NCBI GenBank assembly: GCA_016870795.1
Contig: VGAJ01000009.1
Location: 1-35,103, forward strand
Direction of reading: 5' to 3'
Source of the DNA: Actinomycetota bacterium
Lineage (GTDB): Bacteria > Actinomycetota > Actinomycetes > Nanopelagicales > Nanopelagicaceae
DNA: 35,103 nt
Part shown: piece by piece, positions 6,784 to 18,847 of the stretch
How the letters are laid out: every line of letters starts with the position of its first letter
Numbering within the stretch: position 1 is the stretch's first letter
Notes under the pieces: generated by a model
Told to the model about the DNA's origin: nothing
Seen by the model: only the letters and a program-made list of their open reading frames with translations
The model's database searches: none
Translations under genes and position numbers: made by a program

Positions 6784-8359
6784 TTCCTGCTCTTATTAGC
6801 CCATAAGTTAGCGCATCTTCTAGCGCCATAGCAGAGGCGGCAATAACATTTTCATGAACTCCTATTGTGCTCCATTCGCCATGACCATCGCTGCTCTCAA
6901 CTAATACTCTTGTAATAGCCCCCGTTCCAAGGCGACCTTCCAAGATACGAACTTTGTAATCAGTTAGCTCAAGCTCAGCTAGTTCTGGATATAACTTCTC
7001 AAGACCATTTCGTAGCGCTCTATCGATAGCGTTTACTGGACCATTTCCACGACCAGAGGATGAAATTAATTCTCCCTTTGCCCTAATACTTACCTCAGCT
7101 CTTGAAGTTACTGAGCCATCTTCGAGCTGATCAACGCTAGTTTTCCAACTCTCGATAGTGAAAAAAGAGGGTTTCTTTCCAGCAAGCTCTTCTCGCAATA
7201 ACAGCTCAAAGCTGGCATCTGCTGCCTCAAATGTGTAACCACCAGATTCCAGTTCTTTTACTCGCTCAACTAAGCGAGCCACAACCTCTTTTTCTTTACT
7301 TAAGTCAAAACCAAGTTGTGAGGATTTAATTTCAATTGAAGCTCTTCCTGCCATTTCAGAAACGAGCATTCTCATATCGTTACCAACACGTTCAGGGTTT
7401 TCATGTTGATAGAGCGCTGGATCAACTTTAATTGCGGATGCATGAAGTCCGGCTTTATGTGCAAAGGCAGAGATACCAACGTATGGCTGTCTGGCACTTG
7501 GTGAGACATTGGTAACTTCAGCAACAGCGTGAGCGATTCTAAATGCCTCCTCTAGCGCTCCAGCTGGAAGTACTTCTTGTTTCTTCTTTAGCTGCAGATT
7601 AGCAATGATTGAAATAAGATCTGCATTTCCAGTTCTCTCGCCATAGCCATTTAAAGTTCCTTGAACATGGCTAGCACCAGCTGCAACAGCAGCAAGTGAG
7701 TTAGCGATAGCGCATCCTGTGTCATTATGACAATGGATTCCAATACGAGCAGCGCTATCTGAAATTACCTTTGCAACTACATCTGATAGTTCATCAGGCA
7801 GCATCCCACCATTGGTATCACAGAGAGCAATAACATCTGCTCCGGCCTCTGCTGCAACTCTTACTACCTCAAGTGCGTATGCTAGATTTGCCCGATAACC
7901 ATCAAAGAAATGTTCTGCATCAAGAAATACTCTCTGGCCGCCTTGCCTTAAAAACTTAATTGAATCCTTAATCATCGCTAGGTTTTCTTGTAAATCTGTT
8001 TTCAAAGCTAGCTCAACATGGCGATCATGCGACTTTGCAACAAGAGTTACAACTGGCGCTCCAGAATCAGCCAGCGCTCTAAGAAGGACGTCATCAGCTG
8101 CTTTGGTATTGGCCCGCCTAGTAGCGCCAAATGCTACAAATGTTGCATTCTTTAACTTCAACTCTTTAGCAGCTAATTTAAAGAATTCGGTATCTTTTGG
8201 ATTAGCCCCAGGCCATCCCCCTTCAATAAAGCCGACTCCAAGATCATCAAGATGTCTGGCAATAGTTAATTTGTCATGAACTGAGAGATTAAGACCCTCT
8301 TGCTGCGCGCCATCTCTAAGGGTGGTGTCATAGATATGAAATGAATCAGAGATTGCCAC
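6770..8359 (-). CDS. cimA: (R)-citramalate synthase
   Basis: CimA condenses pyruvate with acetyl-CoA to (R)-citramalate, the first step of the threonine-independent isoleucine route. The 529-residue protein has the HMGL-like TIM barrel with YDTTLRDGAQQEG (10-22). RDGAQ rather than RDGEQ is typical of CimA as opposed to 2-isopropylmalate synthase. The metal-binding HCHNDTG (209-215) and GTLNGYGERTGNADL follow. The C-terminal third is the LeuA-type allosteric domain (RAKGELISSSGRGNGPVNAID onward). The start is a GTG whose G is the last base of the ilvE stop (TAGTG). It is the last biosynthetic gene of the ilvB-led operon, beside leuB, which would act later in the same route. Some actinobacterial homologues are annotated as 2-isopropylmalate synthase-like, but the motif favours citramalate. 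Confidence 0.88.
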   Translation of the reverse strand: MAISDSFHIYDTTLRDGAQQEGLNLSVHDKLTIARHLDDLGVGFIEGGWPGANPKDTEFFKLAAKELKLKNATFVAFGATRRANTKAADDVLLRALADSGAPVVTLVAKSHDRHVELALKTDLQENLAMIKDSIKFLRQGGQRVFLDAEHFFDGYRANLAYALEVVRVAAEAGADVIALCDTNGGMLPDELSDVVAKVISDSAARIGIHCHNDTGCAIANSLAAVAAGASHVQGTLNGYGERTGNADLISIIANLQLKKKQEVLPAGALEEAFRIAHAVAEVTNVSPSARQPYVGISAFAHKAGLHASAIKVDPALYQHENPERVGNDMRMLVSEMAGRASIEIKSSQLGFDLSKEKEVVARLVERVKELESGGYTFEAADASFELLLREELAGKKPSFFTIESWKTSVDQLEDGSVTSRAEVSIRAKGELISSSGRGNGPVNAIDRALRNGLEKLYPELAELELTDYKVRILEGRLGTGAITRVLVESSDGHGEWSTIGVHENVIAASAMALEDALTYGLIRAGKKPE

Positions 8360-9444
8360 TAGATGACTCGCTTCATCCAGCCATGTTTATCAGGGATAGT
8401 GCCATGTTGAATGCCAAGTAAGTGATTACGGATCTCCATAGTAATCGGCCCAGGGTTGCCATCACCGGTTACCCAGGTTCCATACTTGCTCTTCGCAGAA
8501 CCAACAGGTGCAATAACTGCTGCTGTTCCGCAGGCAAAGATTTCAGAAATTTCTCCGCTTGCTACTCCATCGCGCCATTGATCAATAGAGATCATTCCCT
8601 CTTCGACTTTATATCCTAAATCTTTAGCAACGCTAAGAATTGAATCTCTTGTTATTCCATGAAGCAGAGTTCCAGTTAATTTTGGAGTAAAAATAGTTGC
8701 ATCTTTTCCTCTACCCTTAACGAAATAGAGATTCATTCCGCCCATCTCTTCAACCCAGAATCGCTCTTTAGCATCAAGCCAGACCACTTGATCACAACCT
8801 TCTTTTGCTGCCTCCTGCTGAGCAAGAAGAGAGGCCGCATAATTTCCACCACATTTTGCCTCGCCAGTTCCACCAAGTACCGCTCTGACATACTCTAAAG
8901 AGATCCAAACTGTTACAGCTTTGGCAGAATTAAAGTAAGCAGCTGCAGGGGTGGCAATTACTGCAAATAGCGCTTTATTGGATGGCCTTACTCCAAGACC
9001 AACTTCAGTTGCGATCATAAATGGCCTCAAATAAAGAGACTCGCCAACTTTCTTTGGAACCCAGCCAGCATCTTGCTTTACTAAAGCCTCAACGGCGCTA
9101 ACAAAGTCTTCAACTGGAAGCTCTGGGAGAGTGATTCGCGCTGCGCTCTTTGCAAAGCGAAGAGCATTGGCATCAGGGCGAAAGAGCGCAATAGATCCAT
9201 CTGGTTGGTAGTAAGCCTTCATCCCTTCAAAAATTTCTTGCCCATAATGAAAGACCATTGCAGCAGGATCTAAATTGAGCGGCCCATAGGCAGAAATTGT
9301 TAGATCAGACCAACCACTCGACTGATTCCATTCAGCAACTGCCATGTGATCTGTGAAATATTTTCCAAATCCAGGCGCCTCTAAATACTGATCTCTCTGA
9401 GTTGGTGAGATTGGATTTGATGAAGGGCTGATTGTAATTTTCAT
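8359..9444 (-). CDS. ilvE: Branched-chain amino-acid aminotransferase
   Basis: IlvE transfers amino groups between glutamate and the 2-oxo acids of valine, leucine and isoleucine; it is PLP-dependent, fold type IV. The 361-residue length is that of the longer class-II BCATs typical of actinobacteria. Visible landmarks are FHYGQEIFEGMKAY (65-78), YLRPFMIATEVGLGV (about 138-152) and the PLP-binding lysine K197 in GEAKCGGNYAAS. Then come VEEMGGMNLYFV, LTGTLLHGITRDSIL and EIFACGTAAVIAPVG. The ATG overlaps the leuB stop by one base (TAATG) and its own stop overlaps the cimA GTG by one base, so all three are translationally coupled. Confidence 0.96.
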   Translation of the reverse strand: MKITISPSSNPISPTQRDQYLEAPGFGKYFTDHMAVAEWNQSSGWSDLTISAYGPLNLDPAAMVFHYGQEIFEGMKAYYQPDGSIALFRPDANALRFAKSAARITLPELPVEDFVSAVEALVKQDAGWVPKKVGESLYLRPFMIATEVGLGVRPSNKALFAVIATPAAAYFNSAKAVTVWISLEYVRAVLGGTGEAKCGGNYAASLLAQQEAAKEGCDQVVWLDAKERFWVEEMGGMNLYFVKGRGKDATIFTPKLTGTLLHGITRDSILSVAKDLGYKVEEGMISIDQWRDGVASGEISEIFACGTAAVIAPVGSAKSKYGTWVTGDGNPGPITMEIRNHLLGIQHGTIPDKHGWMKRVI

Positions 9445-10480
9445 TAGCTAAGAGCCTTTGCTAGGTCATCGCCTATTTCACTAGTGCTTCGCTTCTTATC
9501 GGCTCTTGAAAGCAAGTCAGCCTCAACTGCTTTCTCAACATCTCTTGCAGCATCACTAAGCCCTAAATGATTAAGTAGCATTGCAACAGACATAATTGTT
9601 GCAGTTGGATCAGCAATTCCTTTTCCTGCGATATCAGGGGCTGAGCCATGAACTGGTTCAAACATTGAAGGAAACTCGCCACTTGGATTGATATTGCCAG
9701 AGGCAGCTAGACCAATTCCGCCACAGATAGCAGCAGCGATATCAGTCAAAATATCGCCAAAGAGATTATCAGTCACCACTACATCAAAGCGCTCTGGATT
9801 TGTTACAAAAAACATCGAGGCTGCATCAACATGGAGATAATCAGTGCTTACTTTAGGAAACTCCTTAGCAACTTCTTCAAACGTTCTTGTCCAAAGGCTT
9901 CCAGCTCTTGTTAAAACATTATTCTTATGAACTAAAGTCAATTTCTTTCTAGGTCTTGCCATAGCTCTATTAAATGCATCTCTTATAACTCGCTCTGCGC
10001 CTCGTCTGGTATTTAGACTCTCCTCTGTTGCAATCTCACTTGAAGTGCCAAAGCCAAGAACTCCCCCAGCTCCAACATAAGGTCCTTCAGTTCCCTCTCT
10101 AACCACAATAAAATCAATCGGAGCACGTGTCTTTAGCGGACCAACTACTCCTGGATATAGGCGAGCTGGGCGCAGGTTGATGTAATGATCAAAGGCAAAA
10201 CGAAGTTTTAGAAGTAAGCCGCGCTCAAGGACTCCACTTGGAACACTTGGATCTCCTACTGCGCCAAGAAGGATTATATCAAAGCTCTTTAGTTCTTCCA
10301 GAGTTTTATCTGGCAGAACTTCCCCTGTCTTATGCCAGAAGGCGGCCCCTAATTCAAATGCTTTCTTGCTATAGGTAAAGCCATGCTTCTTGCCCGCTGC
10401 ATCAAGAATTTTCAAACCCTCATTAACAACCTCAGGGCCAATTCCATCGCCTGCGATTACTGCAAGATTAAAGTTCTTAC

Positions 10481-10484
<4 letters not shown>
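9444..10484 (-). CDS. leuB: 3-isopropylmalate dehydrogenase
   Basis: LeuB oxidatively decarboxylates 3-isopropylmalate in leucine synthesis. The same enzyme can use erythro-3-methylmalate in the citramalate route to 2-oxobutyrate, which is relevant here because cimA is in the operon. The 346-residue protein shows [10 protein letters not shown] (11-20), [11 protein letters not shown] (72-82) and the substrate/metal residues K187, D220, D244 and D248 ([11 protein letters not shown]). The NAD-binding [18 protein letters not shown] (276-293) follows. Its ATG overlaps the serA TGA by four bases (ATGA). leuA, leuC and leuD are not in the window. Confidence 0.95.
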
Positions 10485-13118
<2,634 letters not shown>

Positions 13119-13679
13119 TTAGTTTTGGTAGTCCTCGGTCTGGCTATGCGTCGATGAAGAAGCTAGTCCAGTTTCTTGCAAAGTTCTTTCAGCCAAAGTC
13201 GCATCGCCATTTTCTAGCGCAATAAGACCTGATTGAACTAACTCTTTGATGCCAAAGCTTGATAGTTCACCTAGCAACGCTGCAATCTCAGCGCTACTTC
13301 CTATCGCCTCAATGGTAAGGCTGGAGGCAGCCTGGCTAACAATTGAGGCTCGATATTTGCCCACAACAGCTTCAATCTTTGAGCGATTATCTCCAGCGCT
13401 GTTTACCTTAACCATCAAGAGCTCTCTTTGATGGGAGTTCTTATCTTCCATCTCCTGAATGCCGATAACGTTAACTAATTTAAATAGCTGGGCGCTGACC
13501 TGATCTAGTGCGTGGCCCTCAAGATTTAAAACAATTGTAATTCGCGAAATCTCAGGACTCTCGGTTGGTCCCACAGCAAGTGAATCAATGTTGTATCCCC
13601 GGCGAGAAAATAAGGATGCAACCCTGGCTAGAACACCTGGGCTATTTTCAACGAGAACAGAGAGTGTGTGTTGGGCCAT
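13119..13679 (-). CDS. ilvN: Acetolactate synthase small (regulatory) subunit
   Basis: This subunit activates the large subunit and confers valine feedback inhibition. The 186-residue protein has an N-terminal ACT domain (about 4-78) with NSPGVLARVASLFSRRGYNI (13-32), the region that binds valine in homologues, followed by the second ALS small-subunit domain (RELLMVKVNSAGDNRSKI onward). The last ~20 residues (GLASSSTHSQTEDYQN) are a polar tail. It starts 2 nt after the ilvB stop, so the two subunits are coupled. Confidence 0.96.
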   Translation of the reverse strand: MAQHTLSVLVENSPGVLARVASLFSRRGYNIDSLAVGPTESPEISRITIVLNLEGHALDQVSAQLFKLVNVIGIQEMEDKNSHQRELLMVKVNSAGDNRSKIEAVVGKYRASIVSQAASSLTIEAIGSSAEIAALLGELSSFGIKELVQSGLIALENGDATLAERTLQETGLASSSTHSQTEDYQN

Positions 13680-13681
13680 GG

Positions 13682-15421
13682 CTATAACTCCTGTGAATCC
13701 CAGTCAGGTGCCATCTCTTTGGCAATCAAAATATCATCATTAGAAGTTCCGGCAGCCACCATTGGCCAGACCATTGCGTCTCTATGAACGCTAAAGTCCA
13801 CTACAACTGGCGCATCATTGATTGCATTTGCCTCTTTAATGATTTTATCAACATCACCTTTTGACTCACAGCGAAGCCCAACACAGCCCATCGCCTCTGC
13901 AAGTTTTGCAAAGTCAGGAATTCTCTTGGAGTGCAGATCAGTATTTGAATAACGCTCTTTATAAAAGAGAGTCTGCCACTGACGAACCATTCCAAGGCTC
14001 TCATTATTAATAACAGCTACCTTGATTGGAATATCATTTAGGGCGCAGGTTACTAATTCCTGATTTGTCATCTGGAAGCAACCATCACCATCAATTGCCC
14101 AAACTGGAGTATCAGGGGCGCCAACTTTTGCGCCCATTGCTGCTGGAACTGCATAACCCATAGTTCCAAGGCCACCAGAATTTAGCCAGGTTCTTGGTTT
14201 TTCATACTTAACAAATTGTGATGCCCACATCTGATGTTGCCCAACACCTGCAACATAGATTCCATCAGGACCGGTAATTTCTCCGATTCGCTCAATTACA
14301 TATTGTGGTGATAGCGATCCATCACTTGGTTCGTTATATCCAAGGGGATACTTCTGGCGTAGTGAATTCATCTGCTTCCACCACGAAGTGATATCAGCCT
14401 TATTCTTAGCAAACTCAGCCTTAACTGCGGGAATTAGCGCTTTAATGATTGGGCCAAGATCGCCAATAATTGGCACGTCTGCGTAGCGATTCTTACCAAT
14501 TTCTGCCGGGTCAATATCGGCGTGAATTATCTTGGCATTTGGGGCAAATGTAGAGAGTTTTCCAGTTACTCGATCATCAAATCGAGCGCCTAAAGTAATA
14601 AGTAAATCTGCTTTCTGCAGGCCAGTAACAGCAGCAACTGTGCCATGCATTCCGGGCATACCGAGATGCTGGCTATGGCTATCAGGAAAGGCTCCTCTTG
14701 CCATCAAAGTTGTAACAACGGGAGCTCCAACTAGCTCTGCTAGCACAAGAAGTTCTTTTGCGGCATTAGCCTTTATCACTCCGCCGCCGATATAGAAGAT
14801 TGGTTTACTTGATTGAGCGATAAGTGATGCAGCATCTCGAATTGCCTCTGAGTTAGGTTCAATCTGCGGGTTATAACCTAGAAGGTTTAACTTCTTTGGA
14901 TAGTTATAGCTAGTCATCTTCTGTAGCGCATCTTTAGCGATATCAACTAGAACTGGTCCTGGCCTTCCAGATGATGCAATATAAAAAGCTTCAGCAATTG
15001 CCCGCGGAATTTGAGCAGGATCTGTTATCAAGTAATTGTGTTTTGTTACCGGCATTGTGATTCCGCGAATATCAGCTTCTTGGAAGGCATCGGTTCCAAT
15101 AGCAGCTGATGGAACTTGACCAGTGATAGCAACAATTGGAACTGAATCCATCTGCGCATCAGCAATTGGTGTAACTAAATTTGTTGCTCCTGGCCCTGAA
15201 GTTGCAATGCATACCCCAACGCGGCCGGTAACTTGGGCATATCCAGTTGCAGCATGACCAGCTCCCTGTTCATGGCGAACCAGGATGTGGCGAATCTTTG
15301 AATCAAAGATTGGATCATAGGCAGGAAGGATTGCGCCACCAGGAATACCAAACATGACATCAACGCCAGAATCTTCCAGCGCATTAACGAGGGCTTGAGC
15401 CCCTGTTATCTCACTTGCCAT
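13682..15421 (-). CDS. ilvB: Acetolactate synthase large (catalytic) subunit
   Basis: IlvB joins two pyruvates to 2-acetolactate, or pyruvate and 2-oxobutyrate to 2-aceto-2-hydroxybutyrate, using ThDP, Mg2+ and FAD. The 579-residue protein has the three ThDP-family domains: the Pyr domain with the catalytic glutamate E51 in [14 protein letters not shown], the central FAD/TH3 domain (GGGVIKA about 212-218, [13 protein letters not shown] about 275-287), and the PP domain with the ThDP/Mg motif GDG (445-447) to NN (472-473). The ATG has AAGGAG (15431-15436) 9 nt upstream. It is the first structural gene after the attenuator leader at 15468-15572, and its expression is expected to respond to branched-chain amino-acid supply. 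Confidence 0.98.
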   Translation of the reverse strand: MASEITGAQALVNALEDSGVDVMFGIPGGAILPAYDPIFDSKIRHILVRHEQGAGHAATGYAQVTGRVGVCIATSGPGATNLVTPIADAQMDSVPIVAITGQVPSAAIGTDAFQEADIRGITMPVTKHNYLITDPAQIPRAIAEAFYIASSGRPGPVLVDIAKDALQKMTSYNYPKKLNLLGYNPQIEPNSEAIRDAASLIAQSSKPIFYIGGGVIKANAAKELLVLAELVGAPVVTTLMARGAFPDSHSQHLGMPGMHGTVAAVTGLQKADLLITLGARFDDRVTGKLSTFAPNAKIIHADIDPAEIGKNRYADVPIIGDLGPIIKALIPAVKAEFAKNKADITSWWKQMNSLRQKYPLGYNEPSDGSLSPQYVIERIGEITGPDGIYVAGVGQHQMWASQFVKYEKPRTWLNSGGLGTMGYAVPAAMGAKVGAPDTPVWAIDGDGCFQMTNQELVTCALNDIPIKVAVINNESLGMVRQWQTLFYKERYSNTDLHSKRIPDFAKLAEAMGCVGLRCESKGDVDKIIKEANAINDAPVVVDFSVHRDAMVWPMVAAGTSNDDILIAKEMAPDWDSQEL

Positions 15422-15467
15422 CTTGGTCCACTCCTTTCTTCCAATTCTTTTTTAGGCCCACTAATGC

Positions 15468-15491
15468 AAAAACCCTCAGTTTCCTGAGGGT
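15468..15491 (-). terminator. Intrinsic terminator (attenuator) before ilvB
   Basis: In the minus sense ACCCTCAG pairs perfectly with CTGAGGGT (8 bp, 15472-15479 with 15484-15491) around a stable GAAA tetraloop, followed by UUUU (15471-15468) and then G. It lies 32 nt ahead of the ilvB Shine-Dalgarno and after a Val/Ile/Leu-rich leader peptide, so it fits a transcription attenuator rather than an end-of-gene terminator. Confidence 0.9.
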
Positions 15492-15568
15492 GCGCGTGAA
15501 CTTTTATCTAGTTCACGCGCAGCGAATCACCACTGAAACAAGTGCTATTACAGAAGTTGATTTCGCTG
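15491..15568 (-). promoter_or_regulatory. Attenuator stem-loops of the ilvB leader
   Basis: Two further stems precede the terminator. H1 pairs 15558-15568 (CAGCGAAATCA) with 15520-15529 (TGATTCGCTG): 10 bp with one bulged A, enclosing the Val/Ile/Leu codons of the leader peptide. H2 pairs 15511-15521 with 15491-15501: 11 perfect bp with a 9 nt loop, whose 5' arm contains the leader peptide stop codon. H1 and H2 share 2 nt, and H2 shares 1 nt with the terminator stem. A ribosome stalled on the Val/Ile codons would break H1; one that reaches the stop would block H2. A fully exclusive antiterminator is not visible, so the exact switch is unresolved. Confidence 0.7.
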
Positions 15569-15572
15569 ACAT
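15513..15572 (-). CDS. ilvB leader peptide (attenuation control ORF)
   Basis: A 19-codon ORF reads MSAKSTSVIALVSVVIRCA and ends in TGA. Seven of its residues are Val, Ile or Leu, concentrated at positions 8-16 (V, I, L, V, V, V, I). The A of its ATG lies 8 nt after the -10 hexamer, so the transcript probably begins at or one base before the ATG and the ORF would be translated as a leaderless mRNA, common in actinobacteria. There is accordingly no Shine-Dalgarno sequence. It plays the part of the leader peptides that control ilvBN-type operons elsewhere, including corynebacteria: scarcity of charged branched-chain tRNAs stalls the ribosome here and alters folding ahead of the terminator. The function is inferred from position and composition; the codons and hairpins are directly seen. 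Confidence 0.82.
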   Translation of the reverse strand: MSAKSTSVIALVSVVIRCA

Positions 15573-15579
15573 GTGGATA

Positions 15580-15608
15580 AGTATCCCCTGATAAAAAGTT
15601 TGAGTCAA
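15580..15608 (-). promoter_or_regulatory. Promoter of the ilvB leader and operon
   Basis: In the minus sense there is TTGACT (15603-15608), a spacer of exactly 17 nt, and GATACT (15580-15585). This is a good vegetative-sigma -35/-10 pair. It predicts a start at about 15572-15573, the A of the leader peptide ATG. It lies in the 233 bp gap between ilvD and ilvB, so ilvBNC-serA-leuB-ilvE-cimA is a transcription unit of its own, apart from ilvD. The -10 overlaps TTATCCACA, which matches a DnaA box but is probably fortuitous. Confidence 0.8.
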
Positions 15609-15638
15609 CCCTTAAGACGGCCATCTCACAATATGAAC

Positions 15639-15652
15639 GGGGATTACTCCCC
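15639..15652 (-). terminator. Weak hairpin after ilvD
   Basis: GGGGA/TCCCC (5 bp, 4 nt loop) lies 2 nt beyond the ilvD stop in the minus sense. It has no U-tract, so it is at most a weak end signal for the gatCAB-ilvD transcript. Confidence 0.25.
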
Positions 15653-15654
15653 TC

Positions 15655-17331
15655 TTAGTCGCAGACCGCGCCCTTTGATGCTGATCCCACAAGCTTTACA
15701 TACTTACCCAATACCCCGGAGGTATACCTACTTGGTAGCGGTTTAAAGCTCTCTCTTCTCTTTGCTAACTCAATTTCATCAACTAACAAATCTAGCGTTC
15801 TTGCATTGATATCAATCCGAATTCGATCGCCATCTTTAACAATTGCAATTGCTCCACCATCACTTGCCTCTGGTGCAACATGGCCCACACATAGCCCGGT
15901 TGTGCCACCTGAGAATCTGCCATCGGTAATTAAGAGAACAGATTTTCCAAGACCTGCTCCTTTAATTGCGCCAGTAATCATTAACATCTCGCGCATTCCA
16001 GGCCCGCCCTTTGGCCCTTCATAGCGAATCACTACAACATCACCTGCTGTAATTGTTCCATCTTCTAAAGCTTGCATCGCTGCTTGCTCTCTATCAAAGA
16101 CTCTGGCAGGTCCTTCGAAGGAGTCAACTCCAACTCCGGCAACCTTTGTCACTGCGCCATCTTTAGCAAGTGAGCCGCTTAAAATTGTGATTCCGCCACT
16201 TACACCGATCGGACTTTTTACCGCTCTTAAGATTTCGCCATCAGGATCTGGTGGATTGATATCCGCTAAGTTCTCAGCCATAGTTTTTCCAGTAACTGTT
16301 AAACAATCACCATGGAGCAGGCCAGCATCAAGTAGGGCCTTTAATATCACCGGAATTCCTCCGACTTTATCGACATCGCTCATAACAAATCTGCCAAATG
16401 GTTTTAAGTCGCCAAGTAGTGGGACCTTTGAGCCAATGCGATGGAAATCATTTAAAGTTAAATCAACCTTTGCTTCATGGGCAATTGCTAGTAAGTGAAG
16501 AACAGCATTAGTTGATCCGCCGAGGGCCATAAGGGCAGTGATGGCATTTTCAAATGCTTGCTTACTCAAAATATCTCTTGTAGTGATTCCCGCTCTTATT
16601 AGCTCAACAACAGCTGCCCCTGACTTAACAGCATAGCTATCGCGCCTGCGATCAACTGCTGGCGGCGCAGCAGAGCCAGGAAGTGATAGACCGATGGCTT
16701 CGCCAACAGTTGCCATTGTGTTTGCGGTATACATCCCGCCGCAGGCACCTTCACCAGGACAGATTGCGCGCTCAATTTTATCGACCTGCTCTTGAGAAAT
16801 TAAGCCTCTGGCGCAGGCTCCAACTGCTTCGAAGGCATCAATGATGGTGACATCTTTTCCATCGACTTGTCCTGGAAGAGTAGAGCCGGCATAAACAAAG
16901 ACGCTAGCAACATCAAGACGCGCTGCTGCCATCATCATTCCTGGAAGAGACTTATCACAACCAGCAAATGTGACCATGCCATCAAATCTCTCTGCTTGCA
17001 TAACTGTTTCCACGGAGTCTGCAATAACTTCTCTTGAAACTAGTGAGAAGTGCATTCCCTCATGGCCCATTGATATGCCATCAGAGACTGAGATAGTGCC
17101 AAACTGCATTGGAAATCCGCCTGCATCAAGGACTCCTTGCTTTGATGCTTTTGCTAAACGATCTAAGGAGAGATTACATGGCGTGATTTCATTCCAAGAA
17201 GATGCAATTCCTATTTGTGGCTTAACCCAATCTTCATCTTTCATTCCTACCGCTCTAAGCATTCCGCGAGCAGGAGCGCGCTCAAGACCATCTGTTACAA
17301 GTCCAGAACGCGGCTTCATTGGATTTGTCAT
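15655..17331 (-). CDS. ilvD: Dihydroxy-acid dehydratase
   Basis: IlvD dehydrates 2,3-dihydroxy-isovalerate and its methylvalerate homologue to the 2-oxo acids, the third common step to valine and isoleucine, using an Fe-S cluster and Mg2+. The 558-residue length is that of the family. The three cluster cysteines are present: C52 (EITPCNLSL), C125 ([12 protein letters not shown]) and C197 ([14 protein letters not shown]). The C-terminal beta-barrel domain shows [15 protein letters not shown] and [21 protein letters not shown]. It begins 13 nt after the gatB stop, so it is read from the upstream gat transcript. It is separated from the rest of the pathway by the ilvB promoter and attenuator, and is therefore probably outside attenuation control. 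Confidence 0.97.
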   Translation of the reverse strand: MTNPMKPRSGLVTDGLERAPARGMLRAVGMKDEDWVKPQIGIASSWNEITPCNLSLDRLAKASKQGVLDAGGFPMQFGTISVSDGISMGHEGMHFSLVSREVIADSVETVMQAERFDGMVTFAGCDKSLPGMMMAAARLDVASVFVYAGSTLPGQVDGKDVTIIDAFEAVGACARGLISQEQVDKIERAICPGEGACGGMYTANTMATVGEAIGLSLPGSAAPPAVDRRRDSYAVKSGAAVVELIRAGITTRDILSKQAFENAITALMALGGSTNAVLHLLAIAHEAKVDLTLNDFHRIGSKVPLLGDLKPFGRFVMSDVDKVGGIPVILKALLDAGLLHGDCLTVTGKTMAENLADINPPDPDGEILRAVKSPIGVSGGITILSGSLAKDGAVTKVAGVGVDSFEGPARVFDREQAAMQALEDGTITAGDVVVIRYEGPKGGPGMREMLMITGAIKGAGLGKSVLLITDGRFSGGTTGLCVGHVAPEASDGGAIAIVKDGDRIRIDINARTLDLLVDEIELAKRRESFKPLPSRYTSGVLGKYVKLVGSASKGAVCD

Positions 17332-17344
17332 GAGTTAATCCTAC

Positions 17345-18847
17345 TTATCCCTGTCCTAAATGCTTTAGAAGAAGATCGCGCACCTTTGCTGCATCAGCTT
17401 GACCCTTTGATTCTTTCATTACTGCGCCAATTAACGCTCCTGAGGCTGGAATATTTCCCCCTCTAACCTTTTGGGCAACATCTGGAGCAGCTGCGATTGC
17501 TCGCTCAATTGCTGCCATTAGAGATGAATCATCGGAGACAACTTTGATACCACGAGTTTCAATTATTTTTGCCACACTGCCCTCGCCATTAATTAGCGCC
17601 TCAACAACCTGGCGAGCTAATTTATCGGTTAGCTCTCCCTTAACAATTAGGGCGATAACTTCAGCAACATCTGCAGCGCTGATAGCTAGATCTGCGGCAG
17701 CAACCGACTTCTCATTTGCAATTCTGGCAATTTCACCTAACCACCAAGAGCGAGCGCGAGTTGGATCTGCTCCCAATTTCACGGTTGCTTCAACTAGATC
17801 TAGAACATCAGCATTGATCATCGCCGCCATCTCTTTATCTGGCACCTGCCAAGCCTCTTGTAATTTCTTTCTTCTAACTGAGGGTTTTTCTGGAAGGGTT
17901 GAAGCAATCTTTGCAATTAACTCTTTACTTGGAGCAATGGGAACCAGATCTGGTTCTGGAAAATATCGGTAATCCTCGGCTTGCTCCTTTGAGCGCCCAG
18001 AAGTTGTTAGACCAGTATCTTCATGGAAATGTCTAGTCTCCTGTATTACTCGCTGATTGGAATTTAGAAGTTCAGCATGGCGAATCATCTCTGACCTAAT
18101 TGCTCGCTCTACTGACTTAAGTGAGTTGACATTCTTAGTCTCACTTCTTGTTCCAAGTTTCTCAGAGCCAATTAGTCGAAGTGAGACGTTAGCATCGCAG
18201 CGCAGTGATCCCTGCTCCATCTTCACATCACTTACCCCAAGGCCGCGCAGAATATCTCGAAGTTCTGAGACATATGCTCTGGCAACTTCTGGTGCGTATT
18301 TGCCGCAGCCATTAACAACTTTTGTAACGATCTCAACTAATGGAATTCCAGCTCGGTTGTAATCAAGAAGTGAGTAATCAGCGCCATGAATTCGACCGGC
18401 TTCCCCTCCCATATGAAGTGACTTTCCAGTGTCCTCTTCCATATGGACGCGTTCAATTTCAATTCTAAAGTCCTTGCTTCCTTCATCTGTATCAATTGTG
18501 ATATCTAGATATCCATTGGTGCAGATTGGCTCGTCATATTGTGAGGTTTGAAAATTCTTTGGCATATCAGGATAGAAGTAATTCTTTCTAGCAAAGCGAC
18601 TATATGGCGCAATAGAGCAATTAAGAGCGAGTCCTATTGCAATTGTGTATTCAATGGCTTTGCCATTAACTACAGGAAGTGCGCCTGGAAGGCCTAAACA
18701 GACCGGGCAGGTTTGAGTATTGGCAGCTGCTCCAAAGACTGTATTGCAGCCACAGAACATCTTTGATGCTGTGCCTAGTTCAACGTGAACTTCAAGACCA
18801 AGTGCTGGTTCATATTTGACAATTACCTCTTCATATTTAAGAGCCAT
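17345..18847 (-). CDS. gatB: Asp/Glu-tRNA(Asn/Gln) amidotransferase subunit B
   Basis: GatB binds misacylated Glu-tRNA(Gln) or Asp-tRNA(Asn), activates the acyl group by phosphorylation and, with GatA and GatC, amidates it. The 500-residue product shows GLEVHVEL (17-24), the zinc-type cysteines C32, C34, C47 and C50 (KMFCGC, TCPVCLG), [13 protein letters not shown] and [15 protein letters not shown]. The C-terminal helical and YqeY-like tail domain ends [20 protein letters not shown]. Its ATG overlaps the gatA TAA by one base (TAATG). Confidence 0.97.
   Translation of the reverse strand: MALKYEEVIVKYEPALGLEVHVELGTASKMFCGCNTVFGAAANTQTCPVCLGLPGALPVVNGKAIEYTIAIGLALNCSIAPYSRFARKNYFYPDMPKNFQTSQYDEPICTNGYLDITIDTDEGSKDFRIEIERVHMEEDTGKSLHMGGEAGRIHGADYSLLDYNRAGIPLVEIVTKVVNGCGKYAPEVARAYVSELRDILRGLGVSDVKMEQGSLRCDANVSLRLIGSEKLGTRSETKNVNSLKSVERAIRSEMIRHAELLNSNQRVIQETRHFHEDTGLTTSGRSKEQAEDYRYFPEPDLVPIAPSKELIAKIASTLPEKPSVRRKKLQEAWQVPDKEMAAMINADVLDLVEATVKLGADPTRARSWWLGEIARIANEKSVAAADLAISAADVAEVIALIVKGELTDKLARQVVEALINGEGSVAKIIETRGIKVVSDDSSLMAAIERAIAAAPDVAQKVRGGNIPASGALIGAVMKESKGQADAAKVRDLLLKHLGQG

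Noticed and set aside
15572-15580. Replication origin from the DnaA-box match
   Set aside because: Only one exact 9-mer, no cluster, no dnaA/dnaN genes and no AT-rich unwinding region nearby.
15422-15654. T-box riboswitch ahead of ilvB
   Set aside because: No T-box conserved sequence or specifier-loop arrangement; a leader peptide with control codons explains the terminator.
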